Part shown: positions 63,721 through 64,000 of the stretch, one piece after another
Layout of the letters: each line of letters starts with the position of its first letter
Numbering within the stretch: the first letter of the stretch is position 1
Source of the DNA: Bacillus sp. EB600
GTDB taxonomy: Bacteria; Bacillota; Bacilli; Bacillales; Cytobacillaceae
Assembly: GCF_024494385.1 (NCBI RefSeq)
Contig: NZ_JAEVLT010000006.1
Span: 175,152 to 239,151 of the forward strand
Length of the DNA: 64,000 bases
Direction of reading: 5' to 3'
Notes under the pieces: model-generated
The model's database searches: none
What the model was told of the DNA's origin: nothing
What the model saw: the letters and a program-made list of their open reading frames with translations, nothing else
Made by a program: the position numbers and the translations under genes

Positions 63721-64000
63721 ATTCTAATCCCCTCCATCAAATTGTTTTAGACATAACACCTAAAATTGCTTGGACCGATACTGCTAGCTAACATTTTTCG
63801 TTAACTTTTGATATTATGCACAAAGATAGGACACAAATCACCACCAATCTTCATAAGATTTTAGCAAGATGACTTTCAGGATGTCAAAAAAACCTTCATT
63901 AATATATATTCGAGTTTTGTCGGAAAAATCCTTCGAAACACAGGTATTTTTGTCGAATTAATCTAAAAATTATTAAGGGAAAAATAATTTTTTTATTAGT
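63721..64000. other. Region upstream of the hydrolase gene
   Basis: No gene seen. Two TGTCGRA heptamers (TGTCGGA 63918-63924, TGTCGAA 63951-63957) resemble Spo0A boxes (TGNCGAA), and a TTCGAAAC stretch lies between. No clear -10/-35 pair on the minus strand. Confidence 0.3.

Noticed and set aside
1..64000. CRISPR array, tRNA, rRNA, complete insertion sequence or prophage
   Set aside because: No regularly spaced repeats, tRNA-like CCA ends with cloverleaf arms, transposase or phage structural genes were seen.

Overview
The window reads as chromosome of an endospore-forming Bacillaceae bacterium (Bacillus/Neobacillus/Priestia-like; genus inferred, not proven). The evidence is low-to-moderate GC, strong Shine-Dalgarno sites with frequent TTG/GTG starts, a gerA-type germinant receptor operon, CotF-like spore coat genes, Bacillus-type cydABCD, DbpA/YxiN, YneR and YkoP/YkoQ homologues, and a cobalamin operon whose order closely follows the cobI operon of B. 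megaterium as I recall it.

Layout. 1-6.2 kb: cydABCD (cytochrome bd oxidase and its assembly ABC transporter) behind a promoter flanked by two Rex-like repeats. 6.4-16 kb: accessory genes, namely an orphan UxuB-like dehydrogenase, a decayed cydD 3' end, a tandem MATE duplication with duplicated promoters, a DUF1456 protein, an isolated purF, and a divergent LysR/MFS pair. 16.3-34.9 kb: two consecutive cobalamin riboswitches, each with its own terminator, followed by an apparently continuous run of about 19 genes: cbiW, cbiH60, cbiX, cbiJ, cbiC, cbiD, cbiET, cbiL, cbiF, cbiG, cbiA, cbiP, cobT, cobA, cbiY-like, cobO, pduX-like, bluB and a Ni/Co permease. 35-41 kb: a patchwork of small genes and wreckage (DoxX-like pseudogene, RND-pump tail, frameshifted ORF) with ykoP/ykoQ-like, phospholipase D-like and flavin monooxygenase genes. 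41-46 kb: a TVP38 membrane protein and gerAA-gerAB-gerAC. 46-58 kb: YneR-like protein, a lipase-like hydrolase with no ordinary start codon, fused pabBC, a gutted metal ATPase, a Crp/Fnr regulator with a His/Cys-rich N terminus next to a truncated haemoglobin that carries a well-placed Fnr box, a CBS protein, dbpA, coat genes, an EAL protein, and an MFS exporter with an attenuator-like leader. 58.4-64 kb: an aromatic meta-cleavage locus (DmpR-like sensor fused to a PucR-type output, orphan DmpM-like protein, catechol 2,3-dioxygenase, XylT-like ferredoxin, and a convergent hydroxymuconic semialdehyde hydrolase) interrupted by a dispersed Bacillus-type repeat.

How the genes work together. The cobalamin block covers the cobalt-early route from uroporphyrinogen III (CobA) through cobalt insertion (CbiX) and corrin ring construction to adenosylcobyric acid (CbiP). 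It adds adenosylation (CobO), lower-ligand synthesis and activation (BluB, CobT), a candidate threonine kinase for the aminopropanol arm, and metal uptake. Final assembly genes (cbiB, cobU, cobS) are not in the window. The last 6 kb would cleave catechol and hydrolyse the ring-fission product, but the hydroxylase that should partner the DmpM-like protein is absent here. Several loci (cyd, Crp/Fnr, globin) point to life across oxygen gradients.

The most unusual items are the tandem B12 riboswitches, the Fnr-box globin next to an atypical Fnr, the attenuator-like leader at 56.1-56.3 kb, the DmpR-sensor/PucR-output regulator with an orphan DmpM, and a cluster of five small gene ruins. I saw no CRISPR array, rRNA, tRNA, complete insertion sequence or prophage.
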